This document shows positions 8,036 to 15,838 of a DNA stretch of 53,619 nucleotides, in pieces. Made by a program: the position numbers and the translations under genes. The first letter of the stretch is position 1. Each line of letters starts with the position of its first letter. Below the pieces are notes generated by a model. That model saw nothing but the letters and a program-made list of their open reading frames with translations. It was not told the DNA's origin and did not search any database. This DNA comes from Clostridiales bacterium. GTDB lineage: Bacteria > Bacillota > Clostridia > Christensenellales > Aristaeellaceae. The stretch spans positions 1 through 53,619 of the forward strand of contig SFFS01000008.1 in assembly GCA_004557805.1 (NCBI GenBank), read 5' to 3'.

Positions 8036-9550
8036 TCAGCGCTCGCATGGGCGAAGCCGCAGCACGTTCCAGCTCAGCGCCGGGATCCGGACGCGCAGCT
8101 TTCCGCCGTCCATTTCGCCGAGATCGCCGCCGCACGGCGCGACGCGATAGGGATCGGCCTCCGTGTTGACCGCCTTCACGTCGTCGTGATGCAGCAGAAT
8201 ATGCTCTTCCAGCCGCAGCGGGCCGAAGGAGCGCAGATCGATCTCCAGCGCGCAGTCCTCCGTCATATCGCGGTTTATGCAGAAAACGGTCGCGCCGCCG
8301 TCGGAGACGACCGCCGCCGCGTCCAGAATGGGAACGCGCTCGCAGACGGCGCAGTCGTATACGGGAGAGGAAACCAGCGCGCGCAGCGCGGTTCCGCGCC
8401 CGTACTGCGAGGCGTGCAGGAACGGATAGAAAATGGTCTGCGCCCAGCAGCCGCCCATGGCGCGCGTCATGATTGGCGCGATGACGTTGACGAGCTGGGC
8501 CATGCACGCGATTTTCACACGGTCGGCGTTGTTGAGGAAGGTAATGAGGACGGAACCCGCCAGGAGCGCATCCTCGAAGTTGTATACGTCCTCGAGCAGC
8601 GGAAGCGCCCGTCCCCAGCGGTCCGCCTTTTTGATCTGCTCGTCCTGTTCCCTGGAATGATACCAGACGTTCCACTCGTCAAAGGAAAGGTTGATCTGCT
8701 TTTTCGAGCGCTTTTTGCCCTTTACCGCATCGCAGATCGAGGCAACCGTCCGGATGAATGCGTCCAGATCCATGCTGCGGGCGAGGAAGCTCTCCGTTTC
8801 GTTCGCTGCGTTATCGTAATATTGGTGCAGGGATACGTAATCCACCTGCTCGTAGCACTCGCTGAGCATTTCATATTCCCAGGAGCCGAAGGTGGGCATC
8901 TGCGCGTTGGAGGAACCGCAGGCGACCAGCTCGATGGAAGGATCGACCCAGCGCATCATCTTCGCCGCTTCGTTCGCGATGCGTCCGTATTCGAAGGCCG
9001 TTTTATGGCCCATCTGCCAGGGCCCGTCCATTTCGTTGCCGAGGCACCAGAGCCTGATGTTCAGCGGCTCCTTTTTGCCGTTGGCGATGCGCTGATCGGA
9101 AAACTTGCTTCCGCCGCGGTGGTTGGCGTATTCTACAATATCGCGGGCCTGCTCGGGGCCGCGCGTTCCGAGGTTAATCGCATACATGAGCTGACTGCCC
9201 GCTTTTTTCGTCCAGTCATAGAATTCGTGCAGCCCGACCTCGTTCGTCTCCGTTGTAAACCATGCAAGATCCAGCCGGCGGGGACGGCTGTCCCTCGGCC
9301 CGACCGAGTCTTCCCAGTTGAAGCCGGAAACAAAATTTCCGCCCGGATAGCGCACCAGCGGCACGCCGAGTCTGCGCACCATGGCCAGCACGTCTTTGCG
9401 GAAGCCTTCTTCGTCGGCCAGCGGATGGCCGGGCTCGTAAATTCCGCCATAGACGGCGCGCCCCAGATGCTCGATAAAAGAACCGTAGATTCGCGGGTCG
9501 ACCGGTGCGATGGTGAAATCCCGGTCCAGAATGACGGACGCTTTCTTCAT
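8036..9550 (-). CDS. GH51 alpha-L-arabinofuranosidase
   Basis: A 504-residue glycoside hydrolase that removes terminal arabinofuranose from arabinan or arabinoxylan fragments with retention of configuration. The length matches intracellular bacterial AbfA enzymes and there is no signal peptide. The acid/base glutamate is E173 in CLGNEMDGPW and the nucleophile is E292 in SFDEWNVWY, on a (beta/alpha)8 barrel followed by a C-terminal beta-sandwich. YGSFIEHLGRAVYGGIYEPG near residue 22 is a family fingerprint. The ATG at 9550 has AAAGGA about 12 bases upstream; an in-frame ATG 21 bases earlier has none. No sugar transporter or regulator accompanies it. Confidence 0.95.
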   Translation of the reverse strand: MKKASVILDRDFTIAPVDPRIYGSFIEHLGRAVYGGIYEPGHPLADEEGFRKDVLAMVRRLGVPLVRYPGGNFVSGFNWEDSVGPRDSRPRRLDLAWFTTETNEVGLHEFYDWTKKAGSQLMYAINLGTRGPEQARDIVEYANHRGGSKFSDQRIANGKKEPLNIRLWCLGNEMDGPWQMGHKTAFEYGRIANEAAKMMRWVDPSIELVACGSSNAQMPTFGSWEYEMLSECYEQVDYVSLHQYYDNAANETESFLARSMDLDAFIRTVASICDAVKGKKRSKKQINLSFDEWNVWYHSREQDEQIKKADRWGRALPLLEDVYNFEDALLAGSVLITFLNNADRVKIACMAQLVNVIAPIMTRAMGGCWAQTIFYPFLHASQYGRGTALRALVSSPVYDCAVCERVPILDAAAVVSDGGATVFCINRDMTEDCALEIDLRSFGPLRLEEHILLHHDDVKAVNTEADPYRVAPCGGDLGEMDGGKLRVRIPALSWNVLRLRPCER

Positions 9551-9586
9551 CGGCTTTCCAAGTCCTTTCATGTTTGTGTTTTTAAA

Positions 9587-9602
9587 GCGGCGGCTTCGCC
9601 GC
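9587..9602 (-). terminator. Weak hairpin between the PPC-domain gene and the GH51 gene
   Basis: The six-base arms gcggcg and cgccgc surround a gctt loop and are followed on the minus strand by a mixed T/A stretch. With no clean T run it is more likely partial than a full stop. Confidence 0.4.
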
Positions 9603-9609
9603 GCCGTAT

Positions 9610-10023
9610 TCAGCGCTGCGGATCCTCGCCGCTTCGCCGCTCGATCACCAATTCGCGGTATCCCGTTTCTGCGTCGAATTCCCGGGAAAAGCGCACCGCG
9701 GGCAGCTCTTCCAGCACGATTTCCGCCGTCGTATCGACGATGCAGCCCTCCGTCAGATGTCCGCCGAACGCGGAGAGATCCTCGCGCGCCAGCGCGATGT
9801 GCAGATGGCAGCCGTTGACCGAAACCGTGCCCGTGAGCGAGACGATTTCGCACGGGCCGGGCCCTTCGCAGATCGCTTTGCCGCCCGCGGCGCGCACGCG
9901 CCAGGCTGAAACGCAGCCCACGCAGGCAAGCGCCGCGCCGGACGCTACGCCGTGCTCCCGAACGTATTTTTCAATGCCGCCGCGCAGATCGTCTCCGCGG
10001 TGAAGTCTGAAAACATGCCGCAT
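9610..10023 (-). CDS. PPC/DUF296 domain protein
   Basis: A 137-residue protein made of a single PPC domain (plants and prokaryotes conserved, DUF296). It begins with the usual FRLHRGDDLRGGIEKYVRE and contains GAALACVGCVSAW and the late NGCHLHIALA and GGHLTEGCIVDTTAEIVLEE segments, where the His/Gly residues are family-conserved. In bacteria such proteins form trimers and are loosely called DNA-binding or GNAT-associated proteins; the true function is not settled. The ATG at 10023 follows GGAGGGG. It lies 42 bases after the glycosyltransferase gene on the same strand. Confidence 0.85.
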   Translation of the reverse strand: MRHVFRLHRGDDLRGGIEKYVREHGVASGAALACVGCVSAWRVRAAGGKAICEGPGPCEIVSLTGTVSVNGCHLHIALAREDLSAFGGHLTEGCIVDTTAEIVLEELPAVRFSREFDAETGYRELVIERRSGEDPQR

Positions 10024-10065
10024 GGTTCATCCCCTCCTGCGGCGATTATACCATGCGGCATGCGG

Positions 10066-11145
10066 TCATGTCAGCGCTTTTTCGATCGCTTTTACGTTCT
10101 TTTGCAGCCGCTCGTCATAGGGGGCCAGCCGCGCGGCCTCGCGCGCCGCCTTGAGCGCTTCCTCCCTGCGGCCCGTGTAGAAACAGCCCAGCGCCAGCAG
10201 ATCATACGGAAGAAACCCCCATGCGTCGGCTTCGCAGATATACGTGCGCGGCCGGTCGGCAAGGGCGAGCGCTTTGCGCGCCAGAAACGTCATGCCGTCG
10301 AAATCTTCGCGCAGGTAGAGCAGCTTCGCGTAATCGAGCCACGGTTCGCGCAGATGCGGCGCTTCGGCGCAGGCGCGCAGCAGCCATTGCTCCGCGCCCG
10401 TTTCATTTCCCAGCATCAATTCGGCGCGGGCCAGATAGCGCATCGACGCGCAGCGCTCGTCGGCCCAGATCGCCTCCGGCATGGCGAGATGGCGGCGCAG
10501 CGTTTCGGCGCAGCGCTTCCAGTCGCCGGCGAAGCAGTATTCGCGGCCCAGGTAGTGCATGTTGCGGTCGTTATGCGGGTCTTCCTCGACGGCCAGTTCC
10601 AGCAGCGGCAGATACTGCGCGCGCGACTTGCCCGGGTCGGGGTGATGATCGAGCTGCACGCCCTCGGCGAACGCGCTGCGGTACGGCCCGTCGAGCACGA
10701 GCACCTCGTGCACCGGGTTTTGCCAGCGAAAACCGTGCCGCGCGTGGATTTTGTCGATCCAGAACACCACGCCTTCGCTGCCGTCCGGGTTAAACGACCA
10801 GGTGTAGCGGTATTTCAGGCGCTGCGCGCCCGTTTTCCATGCGGCCTCAACCTTTTCCCGCCAGCCCGGATGGAACGTCTCGTCCAGATCGGTGCAGACG
10901 CAGATATCGGCGTCCGCCGGGACGAGCTCCAGCGAGCGGTTGCGCGCAGCGTCGAAGCGCCACGGGGCTACGGCTTCCACGGTTACTTCCGCGCCCAGCG
11001 CGGAAAGCAGATCGGGCGTGCCGTCGTCGGAGCCGGTATCGAGCACGAACACGCGGTCAGCCTCGCGCATGGAGGCCATCCACCGCGCGGCGAATTTGCT
11101 TTCATTTTTGCAGATTGCGTAAACGCAGACAGAATATGCGCCCAT
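10066..11145 (-). CDS. GT2-family glycosyltransferase with C-terminal TPR repeats
   Basis: A 359-residue cytosolic enzyme. The N-terminal third is a GT-A glycosyltransferase domain: SVCVYAICKNESKF at the start, FVLDTGSDDGT for nucleotide-sugar binding, and CTDLDETF as the DxD metal site. The rest is helical and reads as tetratricopeptide repeats (for example LGREYCFAGDWKRCAETLRRHL and the last repeat GCFYTGRREEALKAAREAARLAP). This domain order matches SunS-like transferases and related proteins that glycosylate peptides or proteins, but no peptide substrate gene is adjacent. The ATG at 11145 has GGAGGGGA upstream. Confidence 0.85.
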   Translation of the reverse strand: MGAYSVCVYAICKNESKFAARWMASMREADRVFVLDTGSDDGTPDLLSALGAEVTVEAVAPWRFDAARNRSLELVPADADICVCTDLDETFHPGWREKVEAAWKTGAQRLKYRYTWSFNPDGSEGVVFWIDKIHARHGFRWQNPVHEVLVLDGPYRSAFAEGVQLDHHPDPGKSRAQYLPLLELAVEEDPHNDRNMHYLGREYCFAGDWKRCAETLRRHLAMPEAIWADERCASMRYLARAELMLGNETGAEQWLLRACAEAPHLREPWLDYAKLLYLREDFDGMTFLARKALALADRPRTYICEADAWGFLPYDLLALGCFYTGRREEALKAAREAARLAPYDERLQKNVKAIEKALT

Positions 11146-11189
11146 CAAATCCCCTCCGCAGCAGGCTATGCCTGGCGGAAGGCGCGCGT

Positions 11190-11426
11190 TCAGGCGCGCA
11201 CGAGACGCTCGATTTCGGATACGGGCAGCAGGCTGGCGTCGTCGCCGCGCGCCAGGTGCTTCAGCTCGTGCCGCAGCGCGCGCCGCTGCAATTCGTCCGG
11301 GAAAATCGCGTTCAGCACCACGCAGTAGCCCTGCCCGTGCCGCACCACAAACGCGCGGACGCTGCCGGGCATTTCCCGGCTGACGACGCAGATGTCGTTC
11401 TGCGCCAGATAATCTTCAAGCAGCAT
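11190..11426 (-). CDS. Miniature ImmA/IrrE-like HEXXH protein
   Basis: A 78-residue protein with a single recognisable feature, the zinc-metallopeptidase helix RRALRHELKHLARGD (HEXXH), preceded by a short beta-rich segment containing GYCVVLNAIFPDE. This resembles the IrrE/ImmA N-terminal domain, which cleaves or inactivates a repressor, but the usual family is larger and normally sits beside an XRE repressor, absent here. A third zinc ligand is not obvious. The ATG at 11426 follows AAGGGGG. It is the first gene of the leftward group that ends with the GH51 gene. Confidence 0.7.
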   Translation of the reverse strand: MLLEDYLAQNDICVVSREMPGSVRAFVVRHGQGYCVVLNAIFPDELQRRALRHELKHLARGDDASLLPVSEIERLVRA

Positions 11427-11455
11427 GCGATTTCCCCCTTTTTCTTTACAGGGAT

Positions 11456-11484
11456 ATTGTAGCGCCGGGAGGATGCGCGCGCAA
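11456..11484 (-). promoter_or_regulatory. Promoter of the leftward 11426-8036 group
   Basis: On the minus strand TTGCGC (11479-11484) and TACAAT (11456-11461) are 17 bases apart, giving a leader of about 20 bases before the ATG at 11426. Confidence 0.6.
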
Positions 11485-11583
11485 GCGAAAAGAATGCCGA
11501 ATGCGGCAAATAGATCACAAAACTGAAAATATGCACAAAACCGTTCGGATTCTGCAAAAAAACAGGGAAAAGTGTAAATTGGC

Positions 11584-11612
11584 TTGACCATTTTTCAGGT
11601 TTGGTCTACAAT
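11584..11612 (+). promoter_or_regulatory. Promoter of the Mrp-like antiporter operon
   Basis: TTGACC (11584-11589) and TACAAT (11607-11612) are separated by 17 bases. Transcription would begin about 45 bases before the first gene. No other convincing promoter was found within the following 9.3 kb, in line with one long transcript. Confidence 0.75.
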
Positions 11613-11665
11613 ACCGCTGTCCCATACAAATCATGGAAATATATAGATAGGAAAGGGTTGCGGCG

Positions 11666-12130
11666 ATGGCGCTTTTTCTTTTTGCCCTTTGGGTGGTGTT
11701 AAACGGCGGCTGGCGCATGGACGTGGTGCTGACGGGGATTCCCATCAGCCTGATAATCCTTGCGTTTGCGTGCCGGTTCCTGGAATGGTCGCTGAAGCGG
11801 GAGGCGGCGGTTTACCGCGGAATCCCTGAGGCGGCTTCCTTCGTCTGCCTGCTGGTGGAGGAGATCGTCAAGGCGAACGTGAGCGTTATCCGCCTGATCT
11901 TCGGCGGAAAGACGGAGCCGGTGGTGCGCTCGTTCGAGACGGAGCTGCATACGCGGCTGGGCCGCGTGCTGCTGGCCAATGCTATTACCCTCACGCCCGG
12001 TACGATTACCATCCGATGCGAGGACAACCGCCTGACGGTGCATTGCCTTGATAAGAGCCTTGCCGAAGGGCTTGTGGGCAGCGAACTGGAAAAGAGACTT
12101 GCGAAACTGGAGGACAAGCTGCGTGGCTAA
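11666..12130 (+). CDS. mrpE: Mrp-type Na+/H+ antiporter subunit E
   Basis: A 154-residue membrane protein of the MnhE/MrpE family, a small accessory subunit of multisubunit cation/proton antiporters. Two or three N-terminal membrane segments lead to a conserved soluble tail with the family fingerprint LLANAITLTPGTITI and a final acidic/basic helix. AGGAAAGGG precedes the ATG. It is the first gene of the operon and overlaps the next gene by eight bases. Confidence 0.9.
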   Translation: MALFLFALWVVLNGGWRMDVVLTGIPISLIILAFACRFLEWSLKREAAVYRGIPEAASFVCLLVEEIVKANVSVIRLIFGGKTEPVVRSFETELHTRLGRVLLANAITLTPGTITIRCEDNRLTVHCLDKSLAEGLVGSELEKRLAKLEDKLRG

Positions 12131-12431
12131 GTGGTTTTCTCAGGCGCTCGTGGCGGCGCTGTGCGTGTATGGCGCGCTGATTCTTTTCTGTCTGATCCGC
12201 GCGCTGCGCGGGCCGGATATGGCCGACCGCGTAATCGCCATCAACATGATCGGCACGATCGTCATCGCGGTGATCGTGGTGCTGTCCATCGTCATGGGGG
12301 AGGGGTTCCTGCTCGATATGGCGCTGGTTTACGCGATGCTCAACTTCCTTGCGACGGTGCTTCTGTGCCGCAGCTATGTGGGCGTGTTCCGCGCCCGCAA
12401 AAAGAAAAAGGAGGGCGAGGACAATGAGTGA
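12123..12431 (+). CDS. mrpF: Mrp-type Na+/H+ antiporter subunit F
   Basis: A 102-residue protein with three membrane segments and the MrpF fingerprint IRALRGPDMADRVIAINMIG. The GTG at 12123 is chosen as the start: it has GGAGG nine bases upstream inside the end of mrpE, gives the usual family length, and leaves a normal stop/start overlap. It overlaps the subunit G gene by eight bases. Confidence 0.9.
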   Translation: MAKWFSQALVAALCVYGALILFCLIRALRGPDMADRVIAINMIGTIVIAVIVVLSIVMGEGFLLDMALVYAMLNFLATVLLCRSYVGVFRARKKKKEGEDNE

Positions 12432-12747
12432 AACCATCCGTCAGGCCGTTGCGGCGGCGCTTTTGCTGGGCGCGCTGGTCATCGAGGCCATCGCTGTGAC
12501 GGGGCAGTATCGCTTCCATTACAGCCTGAACCGCATCCATGCGGCCGGTATGGGCGACACGCTGGGCGTGGCGCTGGCGCTGCTGGCCGGCGCGGTGCAT
12601 TACGGGCTTTCGATGAACAGCCTGAAGCTGTTTCTGATTCTTATCCTGATGTGGATGACCTCGCCGCTGGCTACGCACATGGTGGGCCAGATGGTGGAGC
12701 TGACGGATGAGAAGCTCGAAAAGGAGGCGCGCAAATGGGAATCCTGA
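12424..12747 (+). CDS. mrpG: Mrp-type Na+/H+ antiporter subunit G
   Basis: A 107-residue protein with three membrane segments. NRIHAAGMGDTLGVAL and LMWMTSPLATHMVG correspond to the conserved G subunit motifs (usually RxHAxTKA-GD and TSPVAAHAI). The ATG at 12424 overlaps the end of subunit F and has a GGGCGAGGA site upstream. The order E, F, G matches the first half of archaeal Mbh/Mrp-like operons. Confidence 0.9.
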   Translation: MSETIRQAVAAALLLGALVIEAIAVTGQYRFHYSLNRIHAAGMGDTLGVALALLAGAVHYGLSMNSLKLFLILILMWMTSPLATHMVGQMVELTDEKLEKEARKWES

Positions 12748-13001
12748 ACGCGATTCTGCTGCTGGCCGTGCTGGTGTGCGCCGTGGGCGTGAGCCTGACG
12801 AAGAACCTGCTCTCGGCCGTAATCATTTTCATGACGCAGAGTCTGGTCATGTGTATCATCTGGATTCTGCTGGAATCGCCGGATCTGGCCATTACCGAGG
12901 CCGCCGTGGGCGCGGGCGTGACTTCCATGCTGATGTTTGCGGCGCTCAAGCGCATCCATGCGCTGGACGATAAGGAGCGGGACGACGATGACGAAGAATA
13001 A
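12735..13001 (+). CDS. MbhD-like small membrane subunit
   Basis: An 88-residue protein with three hydrophobic segments and a highly acidic tail (KERDDDDEE). The segment SPDLAITEAAVGAGVTSMLM is the hallmark of the MbhD domain, which in classical Mrp is part of the long MrpA protein and in Mbh/Mbx complexes is a separate subunit. It overlaps the previous and next genes by 13 and 14 bases. Its presence shows that the large MrpA subunit is split here. Confidence 0.85.
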   Translation: MGILNAILLLAVLVCAVGVSLTKNLLSAVIIFMTQSLVMCIIWILLESPDLAITEAAVGAGVTSMLMFAALKRIHALDDKERDDDDEE

Positions 13002-13941
13002 CGGATTTTTCCAGTGGATCGAATCCGGCTCGCAGGCGCTGGATCTGGAAATGCAGGATTCGCTGCGCGACCCGGACGAGGTGGAGCAGGAGGAGGCGGC
13101 GCGGGAGTTGGACGACGCGCTCATGCCCGCCGAACGCAAAAAGCGGCGCAGCGTCTTTTCCGCGCTCCGCGCGGCCGATACAAAGCGCTTCAACACCATC
13201 TACCGCGTGCTGGCGGTGATGCTGTGCGCGGGGCTGATCGCGTTCATGCTCTTCTCCGTCGCGCAGATGCCGTCCTTCGGCAATCCCGATACGCTTACGC
13301 ACAGCGAGCTTTCGTCGTTCTATGCGCGCAACACCATCCGCGACAGCGGTGCGGCCAACATTATCTGCGGCATTATTCTGGATTACCGCGGCTTCGACAC
13401 CCTTGGCGAATCGCACGTGCTGTTTATCGCCGTGTGTACGGTGATGATGCTCCTGCGCTCGCCGAACGACGGCGAGGCCTCCGAGCTTGACGCGGAGGAT
13501 CTGCGGGAGCATTACCTCGAGGTGCGGCACGACAACATCCTCGTGATGATCGCGCGCTTCGTGGTGCCGGTGCTGCTCGTGTTCGGCGTTTACGTGGTGC
13601 TCAACGGGCATCTTTCGCCGGGCGGCGGCTTCTCGGGCGGCGCGATTCTGGGCGGCGCGCTGCTTCTGTATCTGTTCGCCTACGGCTACCGCCGCACGGA
13701 GCGGTTCATGACCATCCGCACGTTCCGCGTGGTGTCCTGCTGCGCGCTGGTGAGCTATTCGACGCTGAAATGCTATCACTTCTACACGGGCGTGAACGGC
13801 ATCGCGAGCATCTTCCGCCGCGGAACCTACGGCACGCTGTTCTCGGGCGGCATGCTGCTGCCGCTGGATATTGCGGTGGGGCTCGTGGTTGCCTGCACGA
13901 TGTATACGTTCTTTACGCTCTTTCGGAAGGGGGATTTCTGA
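12988..13941 (+). CDS. Fused MbhE-like and MnhB-like antiporter subunit
   Basis: A 317-residue protein. Residues 1-65 or so form an acidic, then basic, soluble extension with no similarity I recognise. The middle part is MbhE-like (SGAANIICGIILDYRGFDTLGE), the end of a classical MrpA. The last 140 residues are the MnhB/MrpB domain, with HDNILVMIARFVVPVLLVFG and the glycine motif LSPGGGFSGGAILGG. In most Mrp operons these are separate proteins or lie at the end of MrpA, so the fusion is a point of interest. The ATG at 12988 overlaps the previous gene; the next gene starts within the stop codon. Confidence 0.85.
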   Translation: MTKNNGFFQWIESGSQALDLEMQDSLRDPDEVEQEEAARELDDALMPAERKKRRSVFSALRAADTKRFNTIYRVLAVMLCAGLIAFMLFSVAQMPSFGNPDTLTHSELSSFYARNTIRDSGAANIICGIILDYRGFDTLGESHVLFIAVCTVMMLLRSPNDGEASELDAEDLREHYLEVRHDNILVMIARFVVPVLLVFGVYVVLNGHLSPGGGFSGGAILGGALLLYLFAYGYRRTERFMTIRTFRVVSCCALVSYSTLKCYHFYTGVNGIASIFRRGTYGTLFSGGMLLPLDIAVGLVVACTMYTFFTLFRKGDF

Positions 13942-14315
13942 TGCCGGAGCTTTTCTGGGAGCATATTGACGAGGTTGCGGCCGTGATTCTGTTCTGTATC
14001 GGGTTTACAACGCTGCTTCTCAACCGCAACATGATTAAAAAGATTATCGGCTTTTCGATGATGGACAGCGCGGTCTTCCTCTTTCTGGCCAGCTACGGCT
14101 ATATCAAGGGGCGCAGCGCGCCCCTGTATATCGACGGGCGCAACGATCCCTCGCTGTACGTCAACCCCGTGCCGGCGAGCCTTGTGCTGACGGGCATCGT
14201 GGTTTCGGTGAGCGTAACGGCCATCATGCTGGCGCTGACGATGCGCCTGTATCGCCGCTACCGCACGCTGGATATTGAAGAAATCGCCGAAAAGGTGCGC
14301 GAGGAGGGGAAATGA
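13941..14315 (+). CDS. mrpC: Mrp-type antiporter subunit C (NuoK-like)
   Basis: A 124-residue protein with three membrane segments, homologous to NuoK of complex I. The segment LFCIGFTTLLLNRNMIKKIIGF and the later ASLVLTGIVVSVSVTAIMLAL are typical for MnhC, where the third segment usually reads LTAIVIxxAxTA. It contains a loop of about 20 residues (KGRSAPLYIDGRNDPS) before the last segment. The start overlaps the preceding stop by one base and the end overlaps the next gene by ATGA. Confidence 0.88.
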   Translation: MPELFWEHIDEVAAVILFCIGFTTLLLNRNMIKKIIGFSMMDSAVFLFLASYGYIKGRSAPLYIDGRNDPSLYVNPVPASLVLTGIVVSVSVTAIMLALTMRLYRRYRTLDIEEIAEKVREEGK

Positions 14316-15805
14316 TGGAGTTCTGGCAGAATATCCCGATGCTGCTGGTCGTCTTTTCCCTGATGTCGGCGGCGATCTGCTCGGTGCTGCCGGGGAAGGT
14401 CGCGCGCGTGTGGCTGACGGCGGCGACGGGCCTTGCCTGCGCGGCTTCGGCGTTCTTCCTTGCGAAGATGCTGGGCTTTGAGGGCGATTACGTCTATAAG
14501 ATGGGCGAGTTCGGCGCGCCCTACGGCAACGAGCTGCGCTGCGGCCGGCTGGAGGCCGTCGTGGCGCTGACGTTCACGTCGGTGCTGTTTCTGGCCGTGC
14601 TGGGCGGCGCGCACCGTATCTCCACGGAGGTCGATCCGCAGCGCAGGCCGCTTTTCTGCACGGTGTCGCTGCTTTTGCAGGCCGCGCTCATTGCGATGAC
14701 CTACACCAACGACATGTTCACCGGCTATGTGTTCATTGAAATCACCACCATCGCCGCGTGCGCGCTGATCTGCGTGAAAAGCCGCGGCCGCACGATGTTT
14801 GCGGCCACGCGCTATATGATTATGAACCTCATCGGCTCGGGCCTTTTCCTGTTCGGCCTGTGCATGATGTACTGCCTGACGGGCCATCTGCTCTTCCCGC
14901 AGCTGAAGGAACAGATCGCGCTGCTCGCAGCCAGAGGGCGCTACGGCGTGCCGCTGTATACGGCGCTGATCCTGATGGGCCTCGGCATTGCGATCAAGGC
15001 GGGCCTGTATCCGTTCCATACGTGGATCCCCAATGCCTATTCGAGCGCGACGCCGTCGGCTGCGGCGATGCTTTCCTCGCTCGTTTCCAAGACGTATATC
15101 TTCCTGCTGCTCAAGGCCGTATGGCGCGTGTTCGGGCCGGAGACGTTCCAGCCGGTGGGCGACGTGCTGTTCGTGTTCTCGATGCTGGGCATCGTAATGG
15201 GCTCCGTCGAGGCGATCTTCGAGCATAACGTGCGCCGCATGGTGGCATGGTCGTCGGTAGCGCAGATCGGCTATATTTTCATGGCGCTTTCCCTCTGCAC
15301 GCGCGAGGGCGCGGCGGCTGCGGTGTTCCATATTGCGGCGCATTCCTGCGCCAAGTCGACGCTCTTTCTCTCGGCCGGCAGGCTGGTGGAGGTTTCCGGA
15401 GGAAAGAGCGATTTCCGCGATCTGCGCGGGGCGGGGCTGCGCGCGCCGCTGGCGGGCGCGGCGTTCTCTGTGGGCGCGATGTCCATTGTGGGCATTCCCG
15501 TGCTGGGCGGGTTCGCCTCGAAAGTGTTCCTTGTCGAGGCGGCGCTGCAACTTTCCAAGTGGAAGTGTATCCTGATGCTGGCGGTGCTGGCCGTGAGCGT
15601 CGTGCTGAACGTCGCGTATTTCCTGCGCACGGTGCTGACGCTGTATCGTGACCCCATCGCGTCCGAGGCGGCCGCCGCAAAGGCTCCGCGCGCGGGCGCA
15701 GCTTTCTGTGTTTCCATGAGCGCGCTGATCGGCCTGAGCGTGGCCCTCGGCGTGTGCGGCGGCACAGTGATGAACTGGATCCGCGCGGGCGCCGCGCTGC
15801 TATAA
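14312..15805 (+). CDS. Antiporter-type membrane subunit 1 (MrpD/NuoM/NuoN family)
   Basis: A 497-residue protein with about 14 membrane segments, the proton-conducting transporter domain shared with complex I. The conserved membrane glutamate is in GYVFIEITTIAACA. The central channel lysine is in LGIAIKAGLYPFHTWIPNAY, and a further lysine follows in LVSKTYIFLLLK. It would form one ion path of the complex. It directly follows subunit C, as MrpD does in classical operons. The start is an ATGA overlap at 14312. Confidence 0.88.
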   Translation: MMEFWQNIPMLLVVFSLMSAAICSVLPGKVARVWLTAATGLACAASAFFLAKMLGFEGDYVYKMGEFGAPYGNELRCGRLEAVVALTFTSVLFLAVLGGAHRISTEVDPQRRPLFCTVSLLLQAALIAMTYTNDMFTGYVFIEITTIAACALICVKSRGRTMFAATRYMIMNLIGSGLFLFGLCMMYCLTGHLLFPQLKEQIALLAARGRYGVPLYTALILMGLGIAIKAGLYPFHTWIPNAYSSATPSAAAMLSSLVSKTYIFLLLKAVWRVFGPETFQPVGDVLFVFSMLGIVMGSVEAIFEHNVRRMVAWSSVAQIGYIFMALSLCTREGAAAAVFHIAAHSCAKSTLFLSAGRLVEVSGGKSDFRDLRGAGLRAPLAGAAFSVGAMSIVGIPVLGGFASKVFLVEAALQLSKWKCILMLAVLAVSVVLNVAYFLRTVLTLYRDPIASEAAAAKAPRAGAAFCVSMSALIGLSVALGVCGGTVMNWIRAGAALL

Positions 15806-15838
15806 AAACCGAAGCTGTTACGATAGGAGAGGATTTCC

